25,085 bases of DNA from Flavimaribacter sp039888615 (GTDB lineage: Bacteria > Pseudomonadota > Alphaproteobacteria > Rhizobiales > Rhizobiaceae): the NCBI GenBank assembly GCA_039888615.1, contig JBDQQS010000033.1. One strand, written 5' to 3'. A program made the position numbers and the translations under genes. The notes under the pieces were generated by a model. It was given only the letters and a program-made list of their open reading frames with translations, did not search any database and had not been told where the DNA came from. Positions 24,866 through 25,085 of this stretch are shown in pieces; the stretch's first letter is position 1; each line of letters starts with the position of its first letter.

Positions 24866-25085
24866 TTAAACGAGCCAGAAGATTACGGTTGCCGCGATTG
24901 TTATGGCTGCGAAGAAGGTGTCGGCGCAGCGGTCGTAGCGGGTGGCGATGCGTCACCAGTCCTTCAGCTTGCTGAATGTGTTTTCAACCTTATGCCGTTG
25001 TTTGTACATCGTTTTGCAGTATTCGGCGGGGTTCTTGCGCTTCGCTCGTGGTGGAATGCATGAAGCAATTCCCTTGGCCTTGAGT
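24866..25085 (-). pseudogene. IS5-family transposase, C-terminal end, with in-frame stop
   Basis: On the minus strand the reading is the C-terminal end of an IS5-type DDE transposase: YKQRHKVENTFSKLKDW, which contains the family's conserved Arg/Glu segment, then RIATRYDRCADTFFAA and the final IFWLV. Between the two parts a TGA (24953-24955) replaces what is normally an Arg codon after KDW, so the protein would lose its last 28 residues. The gene runs off the right edge of the window. The end of this element (GGTCAGGACTCATT, from about 24854) touches the right end of the IS701-type element. Confidence 0.75.

Noticed and set aside
1..25085. CRISPR array, rRNA, intact tRNA or riboswitch
   Set aside because: No regularly spaced direct repeats, no rRNA-like sequence and no complete tRNA fold were seen by eye; only the tRNA 3'-end fragment near 545-564.

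Overview
The window looks like accessory DNA from an alphaproteobacterium, most likely of the order Hyphomicrobiales (Rhizobium/Mesorhizobium/Agrobacterium-like). This rests on high-GC genes with many ATGA stop/start overlaps, a set of enzymes matching the Agrobacterium blc (att) lactone genes, and rhizobial-type insertion sequences. The species cannot be fixed from the sequence alone.

Layout. (1) 1-660: the C-terminal part of a tyrosine integrase, followed by a fragment resembling the 3' end of a tRNA gene, probably the right end of an integrated element lying to the left. (2) 663-16639: thirteen tightly packed genes on the minus strand, read as one long operon starting near 16640. In transcription order they are a small SCP2-like protein, an alpha/beta hydrolase, a BlcC/AttM-type gamma-lactonase, a four-gene sugar-type ABC importer (binding protein, double ATPase, two permeases), a microbial-rhodopsin homologue, a flotillin, a small membrane protein, a sodium:solute symporter, an iron-containing alcohol dehydrogenase and a succinate-semialdehyde dehydrogenase. 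(3) 16640-17617: a divergent control region with two inverted repeats and an IclR-family regulator. (4) 17675-23260: a more AT-rich mosaic with a broken IS21 istB, a glycine-rich repeat protein, small putative secreted proteins and a symporter fused to a solute-binding domain. (5) 23430-25085: a complete IS701-type element abutting the end of a broken IS5-type element.

How it fits together. Lactonase, Fe-dependent dehydrogenase, SSADH and an IclR regulator are the four parts of the Agrobacterium blc pathway (gamma-butyrolactone to 4-hydroxybutyrate to succinate semialdehyde to succinate). Here the pathway genes are separated by, and apparently co-transcribed with, two uptake systems, an extra hydrolase, an SCP2-like protein, a flotillin and an opsin. 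The true substrate may be a larger ester or lactone that yields 4-hydroxybutyrate or a similar hydroxy acid.

The most striking gene is the opsin homologue (7529-8230). It keeps the seven-helix proteorhodopsin framework, but the retinal-binding lysine is arginine and the proton acceptor, proton donor and helix-C arginine are all replaced, so it cannot be a conventional light-driven pump. The second is the symporter/solute-binding-domain fusion at 21121-23259. Both deserve experimental attention.
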